Shown: positions 12,028 through 23,934, counted from the stretch's first letter. The stretch: DNA of 64,000 bases from Arbacia lixula (GCA_963669155.1 OZ022586.1:6189278-6253277); one strand, 5' to 3'. Notes: generated by a model not told the origin, from the sequence alone. A program made the numbers and translations.

Positions 12028-13355
12028 ATGGAAAACGTTACGATAACCGTTTTTCCAGCTGTAGGGCTGCCTTTACCGACGGTTAACTTGAAGTTTATGA
12101 CGTTGATATTAGTTTCGGTTCTTACGGTGGGAACCAACGTTCTCCTGCTATGCGTATTTTATGTGGAGAAAAAGCTTCGAACCTACACCAACTATTACAT
12201 CATCAACATCATTATCTCCGATCTCCTTGTGGGGATATTTATCATGGCACTGAGGTGCACGCTTCAGCTTTACGACCAGAGATGGGTCTTCGGAGATACC
12301 TTGAGCAGACTGTACTTCACGTTGCAGAACACTATTCTGAGTGTGTCAGTTCTAGGCATGATCGCTGTTTGTCTCGACCGCTATGTGGCAATTTTCTACC
12401 CTCTACAGCACTTGAAGCACAAAAGCAGAAGGACGGCGACCATAGTTAACGCCCTCACATGGGTCATATCCGTCATCTTCTGGGTACCAATAAATGGAAT
12501 TTGGGATTTTGTGAGGCCAACAGATTTTAAAACCCCATACGGTTATGTAAAGCCAAACTACACGCTCTTCTTGCCAGCCAATATATTCGTCATTTTCGCG
12601 GGTTTAGTGGTTCCGTTCCTAACCGTATCGATTCTGTATGTTAAAATCTACTGCAGAATAAGAATGACAGGAAACAAGAATGTTGCGCGGCAGTTGGAGA
12701 AATCTGGAAGGAGTGGTGATGACAGGAAACCAGTGGCAACGTTGAAGGTATCTATGGATGTTGAAGCTCAGAAAGAGAGAACAGAGACCAATTTCTGGAA
12801 GGAGTGGTGATGACAGGAAACCAGTGGCAACGTTGAAGGTATCTATGGATGTTGATCGAAGCTCAGAAAGAGAGAACAGAGACCAATTCCTGCGAAATTG
12901 CGCCTACTCTCCGTAAAAGTAACCGGAACCTTAGCCCAGTCTGCCCAAGGAGAGCCGTCATTAAATCAATCGACTACAAACTTTCGGCATCTGCTAAGGA
13001 ACAGGAAGTCATTATGAAACGCTCGGGACCGACAACCGATGTAAATTCCAAAAAGCTGCCTTCAACCAAGAAAACGCACGGCCGCCTGGACTCTTCAGGA
13101 TCCAAAGACGGCAGCAAGGCGATGAGGACGCTGACCTTCATCGCGTTAGCTTTCTTTGTGACATGGCTACCAATTTGCGTGACCCTGGTCGTGGCCCACA
13201 CAGCAGGTCACTTCCTCTTTAAAGTCCCAGAATTTTCGGAGGGGACGCGATGGTGCTCGTACGCGAACAGCCTAGTCAACCCTTTGGCCTACGCACTCGC
13301 CCAGCCGCTCATCCGTAAGACGCTCAAGAAAATGCTTTGCCGATGCCATCGGTAG
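12028..13355 (+). pseudogene. Intronless muscarinic-like GPCR, receptor 1 (frame broken in ICL3)
   Basis: The ATG at 12028 opens a frame matching receptor 3 through TM1-TM5 (GTN in TM1, SDLLVG in TM2, LDRYVA after TM3, W in TM4, VPFLT in TM5). It stops at 12808-12810. The rest (ICL3, TM6 with TWLP, TM7 with NPLAY, tail LCRCHR) continues in another frame to TAG at 13355. The cause is visible: a 91-bp direct duplication (12703-12793 repeated from 12794) plus 4 extra bases (GATC) in the second copy, 95 nt in all. Without those 95 nt the length is 1233 nt, identical to intact receptor 3. The product as it stands would be a five-TM truncation, so a pseudogene is the likeliest reading. The rest of the body and the promoter are well kept, so the break looks recent. 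Confidence 0.88.
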
Positions 13356-13794
13356 AGTCACATAAGAAAGAGGTTTAAGAGAAAGTTGCGAGATGCATTG
13401 TGTTACGAAAGAGGATGAGGTTTCCCTGGACTGATAGAGTAACACTGAAGAAGCGAGAGAGCCAGATTATAAAGAAAAATGACATAACAATATGTCAGCT
13501 TAGAATTACAGACTGATAGCAAATCAAGGTGCTGTTTAACATGAGGTAGAGCTGACGGAAAAATCTGTTTGTGCCCACCAGCTTTCCATACCTTTTTGTA
13601 CCCTTTTTCAGGAATCACTCAACCAAAACTACGTCCCTACATGCTGAAAATCAGCTACTGTGATGACAGCTGCCAAAATATCACACGCTTCTGCTTTGAT
13701 ATGACTACAGGGAAATTGTACTCACCTCTCTTTTTATGAATAGACTTGAAAGGCTGATAATGTAGTAACAACCTCCAGTCTTACATTTACTTGA

Positions 13795-14020
13795 CAGAAA
13801 TTGAGTAAATTTGAAACGTGGTGTGACAACTTTCTTCAACTGAACACATCCAAAACAAATGTTTTATTTGCGGACAGAAAGGGCAACAGAAAACATGCCC
13901 ATTCAAATAAAGGGTGTGAACACTGATCCTGTTACGGTATAGAGGTATATTTGGGAACAGATAAAAATTGTGGACAGATGATTGTAAAACAACTCTTTCA
14001 ACAACCAAACATACCAATCA
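13795..14020 (+). mobile_element. Decayed LINE fragment (reverse transcriptase)
   Basis: Conceptual frames contain WCDNFFQLNTSKTNVLF followed by EVYLGT, the RT palm-to-thumb signature (WC...LN..KT....YLGT) of CR1/L2/Rex-group LINEs. Frames are interrupted. It lies just downstream of receptor 1. Confidence 0.55.
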
Positions 14021-14299
14021 TTTGAGGTTGACACGATCATTCTAAAACTCTTCTTTAGATATGTGGCAGAAAGTTATTCAACTGTGTTGTGTCGCATGGG
14101 GGTATACGAAGAAATACTTCAAGATCACGAGGAGTAGTAAGACAAGTAGTAAAAGTGACAGGAGAAACTCAAGATCTTACTGAAACGTGTGTTGTTAAAC
14201 ATTTAACAAAAGCAACTGAGATAATTATCAAAGTGAAGTGTACAAAGTCGTCGGTGATGCGCTTCATCGCGACAAAATGTAAATTCTTCCTGCTCACTT

Positions 14300-14755
14300 G
14301 AAAGAAAACTATATCGCTGAGACTTTTAATAAGTTCTTCATCCGAAAGATTATCGACATTCGCGCTCAACTGGACGTGGCTGCTTCTCAACCAGCTCCGC
14401 TGCCAACACCCGGAGATCAGCAACCGAAAGTTGCCAACCGTTTATCCAGCTTTGAACCAGCATCTAAAAACCAGCGATCGTTACACCACTTTTGAAGAAA
14501 CCGAGCATTGATCCAGATTCTTTTCAAAACTACCAACCGGTTTGAAATGCCATTCCAGATTTCTTGAACGAGTCGTCGCCAGTCGCTTAGAAGCCTATCT
14601 GGATCGTAGCACCGAACCTTTCCAATCTGCTTATAGAAAGTTTCACGAATCCGCCCTCGTTAAAATTTGTAATGACATCCTTCTCTCCGTGGATTTAAAA
14701 CACGATGCATTCATTGTATTTCTCGATCTGTTGGCTGCGATATTGATATAAACAT
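14300..14755 (+). mobile_element. Decayed LINE fragment (fingers/palm of RT)
   Basis: Frame at 14542-14751 reads FLERVVASRLEAYL, then EPFQSAYRKFHESALVKICN, then HDAFIVFLDL, the RT motif order seen in L2/CR1-group LINEs just before the catalytic FDTVDH box, which is lost. The preceding 14298-14495 frame (ETFNKFF) fits the linker upstream of RT. Broken in at least two places. Confidence 0.6.
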
Positions 14756-16735
14756 TACAATGACTACCTGCAAGTGCTTACAATAGCATCACATGTTTAT
14801 ACAATGCATTTTCCCCCTTGGCATAACTAGCACATTTCTGACATAAGGAAACGATTGTTCCTACATGAAAGGTTGTGGGGGAAGTCATTGCAATTTTCAG
14901 TTTGTGCATAATTCTGCCTATTATCCTCTTAATTTCTACCTTTGATGATGTCATAACAAGAATCTTGAGTTGGAGGATATTTTTGGAGGCGGGGCTAGTG
15001 CTGAGAAAAATATAGAAAAATTATTTTGAAATATAGGACACATAATATCTCCATTCAACAATTAGTGTGTTTGTTATATACATATTAAGTTGCATCAACA
15101 TAAGTCAACATACATTTTGATTACAGGGGCCCTGTAAGGTTTAAAATGAAACTTTAATTGATTGATATAGAATAGGTATAAATACTTTGTTGTTTAGATT
15201 AACATTTAATTAGAAATTGGACATCTCTTTCTCTCTCTCCTTTCCTTACCTGTCTACTTTTCTTGCGCCTGAGAATAGTGATTTCTAGAGTCATGGCGCA
15301 TTACAAGTGCTCCATATGTTATATTATACATTTAATTGATTAATGACGAAAAACGCATTTTGCACCAACACTATGCATTCATGCACTCTGGAAAAAGACT
15401 CCGATCACTAAAAAATTGCACTCAACAATTCATCAACTCCTTTGTTCCACTTTCCATCTGGCCAGCTGTGTGGCAAACTTGCATTGACTTTGCATGTAGG
15501 TTGAACCTGTTGAATGACTTTTGCAACTTTTTCTTTAACACGCAAATCACATACACTGACATAGGGTACCTGCCGCAGAAGCTTTGGTCGTGGCGATTGC
15601 CTTTTTGAGCCGAGCAAATGACGTCATACACAAGTTCTCGGATGGTTTAATATGCCAGTATACCGCACTCTGCTTTAAAACGCGATGGAATGGGAAATGT
15701 CACGCATAGTTCAGACAAAGCCTGATATTGAATGCGTCTTCAACAGAATGACGCGAATGACGTAATGTTCTTATACAATACGCAAATATAATTGTAGGGC
15801 TTAGAACTTGAAGCCCAAATCGTATCATAATATTGTATATACTCTGTTTAACAATCATCAATACTTATGGTCACTTCAACACGAATAAAAACAGTTGCTC
15901 ACTTTCCATGTAATATGAATAATGTCTATTTGATATTTTTATTTTCTTGTTTTCTTCTTCACATGACGTCTATGTTTATGTAGCAACAAATCTTGCATGT
16001 TTGTAATGTTATTTTGTATTGAAATGTATTTATAACTTTCCAAAACAAATTTCAATGAATAGACAATGAATTATTCAATTCACTTTAATGATTCGAGGAG
16101 CTCAGAACAGAGAATTGTACCAATTCGTGACCACCTAAGTCGCAAGATATGACATTTTGATAGCTAGACATAAATGTGAAGGGAAGCCGCATGCATGTCT
16201 CAACAAATGGTAAACGACCGTAATCACTATTTAACACCTCATCTCGATAATTCTGTTACCTGATTGGTTGACAGACGTGGACTAGATTTAACCATCGTAG
16301 CAAAAGTAGCTTATTTGCATATATAGCGGTCAATTGTAAATTTACTTGCATAAGTATCGGTCAATACTACTTTAGTTAGAATAAATTTGCATAATGATTG
16401 GAGATTAGCTTGTGCTTGCGTCCTTATAGGAGTTTGCGTGTTAACTCATTCGCGCGACTAACTTTGAAAACCCATATTAAATGTTAAAAACTCCATTGTC
16501 ATGAGGCAACAAAAACAATACTGTTATCCCTCGTGCTGCAACTCCATGGTCATAGCATTTTTTTTTAGATCTCCTCGTGCCTGTCGTTTTAACCATGTAC
16601 CTCAGAGCAGTTTGATATTTGTATATCATATGCCTCATTTCGATAATCCTGTTGACTGATTGGTTCATAAGCATGAACTAGATTTAATCATCCTATAGTG
16701 CAATTCATTAATCTAAATATCAAATATCGGTCTAT
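14756..16735. other. AT-rich intergenic stretch, no gene
   Basis: No supported gene. 16200-16265 (CTCAACAAATGGTAAACG and following) resembles the block repeated at 27950-28010 and 32760-32820, so it is a piece of the tandem unit. Confidence 0.5.
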
Positions 16736-16741
16736 TGTACT

Positions 16742-16882
16742 TCATGCGCATAAGTAGCCGACAAAATTAATATAAAAACATACCATAAATCTGGACACAA
16801 ACAACCAAACGTCTGTCGTAATCAACGATTTCATATTCGAACTCGGCTTCACTATGTACAAGAGAATCTTTCCTCTCTCCAT

Positions 16883-16922
<40 letters not shown>

Positions 16923-16990
16923 ATCAGGCCCAGACACAATAACTCTTTCTGTCACTCGATGACGAAGCAAACTGCATATAATGCCTTGAC
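16742..16990 (+). repeat. Unit-upstream repeat with CT tract, copy 2
   Basis: GTCGTAATCAACGATTTCAT followed by a CT tract at 16885-16921, matching the copies at 21520-21790 and 33255-33500. It precedes receptor 2. Confidence 0.7.
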
Positions 16991-17196
16991 GTGCTGATTA
17001 TATCTAGGTATTAATTTTGGCGTTCATATTCATAACACGCACCTCCAATCTAGCTTTTTTCCGTTTTGTTTTATAAATAATCATCATTCGGTTAATATGG
17101 GAAGCACTGCAGCTCTGCGTGTTTGCCGTCGTTTCGTGCACTTATATAATATTTGATTGAAGTTTCCAAACTCTTTTTGTTATATCAAAACGCTCT

Positions 17197-17577
17197 TTGA
17201 AGACGAAAAACGTTCCGACAACCTCTTTTTCCAATGCAGGGTTGCCTCCACCGACATTTAACTATACGTTTGTGGCATTGATGTTAGTGTTAGTTCTGAC
17301 GGTCGGAACCAACGTCCTCGTACTATGCGCATTTTGCGTGGAGAAGAAAATGCGCACCTACTCCAACTATTACATCATCAACATCGCCCTCACCGATCTC
17401 CTGGTCGGGATAATTATCATGACGCTGAGACGCACTTACCCAGCCTCTCATCCGGACACGCCGGAGGACGCTCAGGAAAATGCTCTGCTGATGCCACTGG
17501 TAGAATCACGTTTCGATGTTGGATTCATAAGGAGGTTAGAGAGTTGCGAAGTGTATCTTCTTTACGACAAAGGGTGA
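17197..17577 (+). pseudogene. Muscarinic-like GPCR, receptor 2 (internal deletion)
   Basis: It aligns with receptor 3 from the N-terminus (LPPPTFNYTFVALMLV) through TM1 and TM2 (LTDLLVG), then jumps from the end of TM2 to the post-TM7 tail at about 17437. The ancestral ATG is ACG here (17203-17205, in GAAGACGAAAAACG against GAGGATGGAAAACG in receptor 1). About 0.94 kb is missing relative to receptor 3, and the deletion joint falls in CGCAC, present at both ancestral edges, which suggests microhomology-mediated loss. After the joint the frame is shifted, so the tail no longer reads as receptor. Downstream sequence still resembles the 3' flanks of receptors 1 and 3. Clearly non-functional. Confidence 0.9.
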
Positions 17578-17929
17578 GGATTCCCTGGATTGATAGAGTT
17601 ACATTGGAGAAGCTTTCTAGAGAGCCAAAGTGAAAACGAAGTTTATATGTCAGCTTATGATTATACAGTCGAGAGTTTGGCGACATGAAGTGCGTAAAAG
17701 TGGCTTGGAAAAGTTAGATGAGAGAGAAAGCAGAGGAGAAAGGAGGGTTATCTGCATTTACAGCGTGGATGACTGGTAAACAGAGTAAGAGGCTTTTACC
17801 ATGATGTGGAGCTGATTCAAAGGGCTCAGAGAGTTTTTGCACCCTAAGATCCCCGTGACGAAACCAAATGGTTTCAACTGTTTTTTTTTTATTGGTTTCA
17901 TTTGATTTCAACTGGAGCCAACTGATCTT

Positions 17930-18262
17930 AATTAGTTCAAGCTATAAAATCAGTAACAACCCCGCTGCCAAATATTTCCAGTTGAATATTTCCAGTTACC
18001 CAAAATTATGGTCCCAATTGAAAATCCAATTGGAAATATACTTAAAAATCTATTTAGAAATCCAACTGGAAAGCTAACTGGAAATCAAACTATAGAAGCC
18101 AATCGGAAATCAAACTGGAAAGCCAACAACTAGAAAGCCAATTGTAAATCAACTAGAAATCCAGACGGAGGGCCAACTGAATATCCAACTGGAAAATTTC
18201 ACTGCAAATCCAACTGAAAAATCTAGCTGGAATTCAACTGGAAGGCCAACTGGGAATCATGA
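17930..18262 (+). repeat. 12-bp minisatellite downstream of receptor 2
   Basis: Degenerate tandem repeat around AATCCAACTGGA (also AAGCCAACTGGA, AAATCAACTAGA). The same repeat follows receptor 3 (24060-24195) and receptor 4 (31345-31500). Confidence 0.85.
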
Positions 18263-18765
18263 ACATGATAAATAGTCGTGAGTACATATACCTACTAAAT
18301 TTTGACAAAGGAATTACGACTCTTCGATTAAAATCTCTTTGAATTATGCACCAGAAATGGAATTCATCAAAAATTCACATGACAGAATCCCCAAATTACC
18401 CTTGTGACTTTTGAAAAATGACATCTTTGCCTTTAATGTGTGCTTACTCATGCATGACTGGTTGGATTAATGTGATTTTCACATTAATCAATAAGTAAAG
18501 AAACAATCCTGCCAAATTATTTTGCCCAAAACCTCTTTGATGTAAAGTTATGCTATTTTGCTTTGGCGGGGACTTACTTTTTTGTTGTGTTTTTATAAAA
18601 TAATAACCTTGGATATTGTGCGTCCTGAAAGATATCTAATATTTCTAGTGCACAACTTTTAAGGAATGTATAAGGGATCCAAACATGAATTAGATGGACA
18701 TTATCTTTTTTAACTCGGTAGCAAAATTCGGTGCAATGTACAATCACGAAATTTGATACCATATA

Positions 18766-19115
18766 CCTCGTGTTAAAAAAACAACTGTTGACACTTTTAA
18801 AAAAAATAATTAAAAATCAGTTTCAACTTCCATGAAGCGAACATTTAGACATGATACAGTCAAGGGATGTCAATTTATTTAGAGACAGGTTTTATAATAT
18901 TTCACCAATATCTTTTCTTGTAATAATCCTTGGAATATTTAAGATTGTCATTTTTGGACAAATTTTGAAGTGAAAATGTGTGTGTATCAGATAATTAATT
19001 CAGAACTCAACAATGGCCATTTTGCATCACACATGCTAACTCGCAACTTCATTTCTGCCAGGAGCATCATGCATTCTTAATGACACTGTGATGGCAGTTG
19101 CTAGTGGATTAAAAT
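18766..19115. mobile_element. Fold-back element, single arm (unit 2)
   Basis: Matches the left half of the palindromic element at 24281-24855: CGTGTTAAAAAAAC, CAAGGGATGTCAAT, TTAGAGACAGGTTTT, GTGTGTGTATCAGATAA, GCAGTTGCTAGTGGAT. The right arm is absent. Confidence 0.7.
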
Positions 19116-19319
19116 TTGTGATACATTGATCGAGGATATTAAAAAATATATGTTTATTCGAGATCTTCGTGGAATCTGTTGGTCCCTTCGGAGAATTTGC
19201 CGGCGTGAAATACCATTCTTTATCAATATTCGGTCTCGGGGGAAATAGTTCCCCACGGCCTCCACTTCATCTCGTGAGCTAATAGATTCCGCAAGATCCC
19301 TCATGATCATGAAATATTG

Positions 19320-19575
19320 GTATACTATATCTCCTCCAGCACATTACTTTGCCACAATATGGTGTCCTAAATAATACGCATTCGAAACGTTACAATGCCG
19401 GCGTATCCTGCAGTCATGCGTGACGCCTTCCAGACTTGCCATTATTCTTGTCCTTGAGCACAACGTATAAAACACGATGAGAGGGCGTGATCATCGATCA
19501 CCGGAAATAAAACAAAAATCGCGTTTAGATGATCTGATGACCAGCTTGATTTCGAAGTAAAGCGGTTGTGAACAG
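19320..19575 (+). repeat. Duplicated spacer block of the GPCR array
   Basis: TATCTCCTCCAGCACATTAC through GCCGGCGTATCCTGCAGT to CGATCACCGGAAATAAAACA has close relatives at 27995-28235 and 32805-33020. It marks unit boundaries. Confidence 0.75.
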
Positions 19576-21300
19576 CGCCAGCTCTTGATCTGAATGGAGA
19601 CATGCATTTTGATCAATGCCAATAACATAGCTCCAAAACGAATAGTTATTTCTTCTAATATTCACTTAAGCAACTCTCTCTCTTTGCCTTTTCATAATTG
19701 GTGCAACATCATACATTAATTTCTTTCCGTTCTCGAAAGAAGTTATTCAAAAATATGAATTAAAATGTTGGGTTGTGTCGAACGCACCTCGACTTACTTC
19801 CCCAATAACAAGAAACGTGCGATGAAAACAACGGACTCTTTTACGAAAGTTACGAAAATCGGCGTTGGTCATGCAGCAGAAAATCCTAAATATAATCCTA
19901 AAAAGTAATTTTTTTAATTTAATTGTCGGAACTTCGCGAACATTTTTTTCGGGGAAAATTATAGAATGTTCTTTTATTACGTTTGAAAAGCCCTTTTTCG
20001 TAGCGACCATAAACTATCCTGTACCGGTCAGTGCACGACGCGTTGGTCAGCGGAGCTCAAATCATCACAGCATCAGTGCGGACACCTGAGGACCGTAATG
20101 TGCGCCATCATGGAGTTTTTGCTCAACGTCGCGGACGTACTTCTTCAACGACCGAACTCTCCGGGAGTGAACGGAAGAACGGTCGTCGCACAGAGACCGT
20201 CCTCATGATAAGGCGGTTACGCTTTTCGGCGATCGCTTTATAATAACATTTAAAAAAGAAAACGTACTGGCGCACTGATTAACTAGAGGGGCACAAACAG
20301 AAAGGATGTGATTTCTACCACGGACCGTTGCAGAACTCGGTTCCTCATGGAGCAGTTCGCTTTTGCTATAGAAACTTCTTGATTTTGCACACGACCGCAG
20401 ATTTTCCGTTTTAAATCAACGGGTGTCGCACAACGAAAACTCTCTGTTGTGGTCTGCATAAACCGCTGGGCTTGGACAACCCGTCCAAAATCTACTTAAA
20501 TTCTTCAGATCACTTTTGGCTTATTTCACTTAACGTCAGTTTCCTGTTCTAATTTTTGTGAGAGAAATTCTGTTCCATTTTCCATGGTAATCAAATGAAG
20601 ATAGAAATAGATTATGTTCTTTTATCTGATGCATTAAATTATGACATTCTATTGTGATAATCGATAACTCAAATTTCAAACTCAAACCCAATTCCGTCAA
20701 CACGCTCCTAGTACTCGAAATTTGCGAGTTTTGTTTTTAAAGGTTTTGACCATCACGCACACCTGTGAAGCTGATACACCACAATCATACACACTAAGAA
20801 AAAAAATCAACTTTGCACTTTAAAGGTGCAGACCGGATGTTACCCTGGGAGCACCTTAAGGTGGAGGTGCAAAGTTTCACCTCTCTGAAAGGTGCAAAGT
20901 TGTACAAAGAGAACTTGTCAGTTTCATACTAGGCAACTCGGCCTTTTAGTAGCTCACTAAGGCCTAGTTTGCTACTAAGTTGGGGAGGTTTCATGAATAT
21001 GGCCCCAGCCCCCACGATTGCTAGTCAATACACTGGTAGCGCTAGCGCGCGTACGCTCGTCCGTCTACGAGTTTAGATTTGAAATTATTTTTGAAATTGC
21101 GATAAAGAACTATAGAAATCCAGTAATCGGAGACAATCTGCCAAAAAAGAGGGTTGGAAAAAATGTTCATGAATACATGAAGTATTTTTTTTTAAACATA
21201 CGCACACCAATATTTACCCAAGGGCCCCCGGGAGAAGAATAGTGTTTTGCTCAAGAAAGGGTCTACCCTGGTAAAGGAAGACGTAATGAATAAATAACAA
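19576..21300. other. Intergenic stretch with small inverted repeats
   Basis: No recognised gene; the GC-richer part at 20010-20240 holds an unsupported open frame. An inverted repeat lies at 20812-20900 (AACTTTGCAC at the left, GGTGCAAAGTT at the right). A second lies at 20933-20984 (ACTCGGCCTTTTAGTAGC against GCTACTAAGTTGG). Confidence 0.45.
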
Positions 21301-21334
21301 ATCAATATCATACAATATCAATATCATAAAGATG

Positions 21335-21362
<28 letters not shown>
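21335..21362. repeat. (CA)n microsatellite at start of unit 3
   Basis: Followed by CGCTCGCCAATTATAG; the same CA tract plus flank recurs at 33027-33115. Confidence 0.9.
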
Positions 21363-21366
<4 letters not shown>

Positions 21367-21519
21367 ATCAGACGCTCGCCAATTATAGAGTGATCAGTGC
21401 ACACTCACGCAGGGAATGTACCTACCTCAACATCGATTTTCTGTTGCGAAATGTCATGATTGCCCTTCAATGCGAATAGAGAAGAAATCAAGTGAAAAAG
21501 AAAAATCATATGCCAATCA

Positions 21520-21685
21520 ATAACACTGGCCAGGCACTAATGGCTTATCTTTTATGCGGACGAACACAACCTCAGGATCCGACGCAGCGCCGCATTGTTA
21601 AGAGGAGAAGTACAAAGTCTGTCATAATCAACAAGTTTATGCTCTAACTCTGCTTCATTATGAACACGATCAGAATTGCCCACCT

Positions 21686-21728
<43 letters not shown>

Positions 21729-21790
21729 CACCGTCTGTCTCCCTTCCGTACGCCCACGCACAATAGCTCCCTCCGTCATGCAATTCCACG
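21520..21790 (+). repeat. Unit-upstream repeat with CT tract, copy 3
   Basis: CTAATGGCTTATCTTTTATG, GACGCAGCGCCGCATTGTTA, GTCTGTCATAATCAAC, then CT at 21690-21724. Nearly the same as 33255-33500. Confidence 0.8.
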
Positions 21791-22049
21791 AAGCAATCAG
21801 TTTAAATGAAAACTAACTTTCGACCAATGAAGCTCTGACATAAAGACCGACACTTAACTTTTTAAATGTTTATTTTTGCTTGCCTTCATGTCATCTCAAC
21901 ACTGAAGTTAGATGTGACTAATGGTTCTTGATGGCACTTAGATTATGATTATATCCGTACCCAAACAATGTATAATCACACGTACTAATGCACAACAACA
22001 TTTTCATGGCGGCAAGAAATACAATTTACATCCATAGTTAAATTCAATT

Positions 22050-22120
22050 GAGCACGCGCGCACCGTGCACTCCTCAATGGCATACGACGTGCCCAAGAAA
22101 AAGTCGAGATCTTATAAAAC
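22050..22120 (+). promoter_or_regulatory. Conserved promoter block with TATA box, receptor 3
   Basis: GCACGCGCGCACCGTGCACT, GGCATACGAC, AAGTCGAGATCTTATAAAAC; TATAAA at 22113-22118, about 230 nt before the ATG. The best-preserved copy, in front of the only intact receptor. Confidence 0.7.
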
Positions 22121-22347
22121 CTTTACATGCAGGACAAGACATGTACCCACATTAGCCTACAGATAAATTTTTCATCAAAAGTCGTAATCTAACATTGGAA
22201 ACACAACGTGCTACAAGTCATATTCGTCGAATTGGAGCCCTTTTTGTAGGCTACACCGTAGCTTGATTAACGTCTCTACACACGGTGATATAATATCTTG
22301 ATTGGAGTTTCGAAACTCTTTTTCTTGTATCAAAACGCTCTGTGAGG

Positions 22348-23580
22348 ATGGCAAACGTAACGATAACCTCCTTTCAAGCTGTAGGGCTGCCTTCACCAAC
22401 TTTTAATTTAACATTTGTGGCATTAATGTTAGTGTCGGTTCTTACGGTAGGAACCAACGTTCTCCTGCTATGCGCATTTTATTTGGAGAAAAGGCTTCGA
22501 ACCTACACCAACTATTACATCATCAACATTGCCCTTTCCGATCTCCTGGTTGGGTTAGTTGTCATGCCGCTGAGGAGCACGATTCAGCTTTACGAGCAGA
22601 AATGGGTCTTCGGAGATACCTTCAGCACGCTGTTCTTTACGTTGCTGAACATTATTCCCAGTGTGTCTGTTCTAGGCATGATCGCTGTTTGTCTTGACCG
22701 CTATGTGGCAACCTTCTATCCTCTACAGCACTTGAAATACAAAACAAAAAAGACGGCGACCGCTGTTAACGCCCTCACATGGGTCATATCCGTCATCTTC
22801 TGGGTACCAATAAATGGAATTTGGGATTTTGTGAGGCCAACAGATGTGAAAACGGAACACGGTTTTGTAGAGCCAAACTATGTACTCTTGTTGCCAGTCA
22901 ATATATTCGTCATTTTCGCAAGTATAGTGGTTCCGTTCCTAACCGTATCAATTCTGTATGTTAAAATCTACTGCAGAATAAGAATTCTAGGAAACAAGAA
23001 CGTTGCGCGGCAGTTGGGGAAGTCTGGAGGACGTGGTGATGAAAAGAAACTGGTGGCAACTTTGAAGGTATCTATGGACGTTGAAGGCCAAAAAGAGAAA
23101 ACAGAGACCAATTCCTGCGAAATTACGCCTACTCTCTGTAAAAGTAACCAAAACCTTAGCCCAGTCTGCCCAAGGAGAGCCGTCATTGAATCAATCGACT
23201 ACAAACTTTCAGCATCTGCTAAGGAACCGGAAGTCATTATGAAACGCTCGGGTTCGACAACCGACGGACATTCCGAAGAGCTATCCTCAACCAAGACAAA
23301 CCAAAGTCGCCTGGACTCTTCAGGATCCCAAGACGGCAGCAAGGCGATGAGGACGCTGACCTTCATAGTGTTAGCTTTCTTCGTGACATGGCTGCCGCTT
23401 TGCGTCACCCTAATCCTGGCCTACACGGCACGTCACTTCCTTTTTAACTACCCAGAATTCACGGAGGGGACGAACTGGTGCACATTCGCGAACAGCCTCG
23501 TCAACCCTTTGGCCTACGCACTCGCCCAGCCGCTCATCCGTAAGACGCTCAAGAAAATTCTCTGCCGATGTCATCTGTAG
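22348..23580 (+). CDS. Intronless muscarinic-like rhodopsin-family GPCR, receptor 3 (intact), 410 aa
   Basis: Class A seven-TM receptor predicted for the plasma membrane. The start is ATG at 22348, in the position conserved in receptors 1 and 4. Visible landmarks are GTNV in TM1, IALSDLLVG in TM2 (D2.50), LDRYVATFYPLQ at the TM3/ICL2 edge, W in TM4, VPFLTV in TM5 (P5.50), a Ser/Thr-rich ICL3 of about 125 residues, FVTWLP in TM6 (CWxP variant), NSLVNPLAYAL in TM7 (NPxxY), and a short tail with possible palmitoylation site LCRC. The ICL2-TM4 stretch (FWVPINGIWDF) and TM7 resemble muscarinic receptors most. Position 3.32, Asp in aminergic receptors, is Leu. The usual Cys at 3.25 and in ECL2 are both missing. 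Family membership is sure; the ligand is unknown and probably not a classical amine. Confidence 0.93.
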   Translation: MANVTITSFQAVGLPSPTFNLTFVALMLVSVLTVGTNVLLLCAFYLEKRLRTYTNYYIINIALSDLLVGLVVMPLRSTIQLYEQKWVFGDTFSTLFFTLLNIIPSVSVLGMIAVCLDRYVATFYPLQHLKYKTKKTATAVNALTWVISVIFWVPINGIWDFVRPTDVKTEHGFVEPNYVLLLPVNIFVIFASIVVPFLTVSILYVKIYCRIRILGNKNVARQLGKSGGRGDEKKLVATLKVSMDVEGQKEKTETNSCEITPTLCKSNQNLSPVCPRRAVIESIDYKLSASAKEPEVIMKRSGSTTDGHSEELSSTKTNQSRLDSSGSQDGSKAMRTLTFIVLAFFVTWLPLCVTLILAYTARHFLFNYPEFTEGTNWCTFANSLVNPLAYALAQPLIRKTLKKILCRCHL

Positions 23581-23934
23581 AGTCACCTTTCGATGTTGAA
23601 TTGCACAAGGGAGTGGTTAAAGAGTTGCGAGGTGCTGTAAAGAAGGTTTCACGCAGAGCCAGGGCGAAAAAGAAGTTGATATATTAGCTTAGAGGTAGAC
23701 AGTTGAGACTTTGTGTATCGGTACTGTGCAAAGGTGGCTTGGACAGCTCGATGAGAAAGGAAGTAAAGGAGAAAGAGGAGAAAGAGGAGAAAGAGAAAGA
23801 TTATCTGGAAGTAAAACCCTAATGACTGGTTAGCAGAGTAAGATGCTTTTTACCATGACGTGGAGTTGATTCAAAGAGCTCAGAACAGAGAGTTTTTCCC
23901 GCCGTGATGCCCACGACGAAGATTCAGTTGAAAC

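Noticed and set aside
12748-12830. Possible new mini-intron in receptor 1 (a GT in copy 1 and an AG in copy 2 are 77 nt apart, which would restore frame)
   Set aside because: No pyrimidine tract or branch-like sequence, the family is intronless, and the sites arise trivially from the duplication. Noted only as an RNA-seq check.
20031-20243. 70-codon frame in a GC-richer patch
   Set aside because: No domain, no splice context and no counterpart in other array units.
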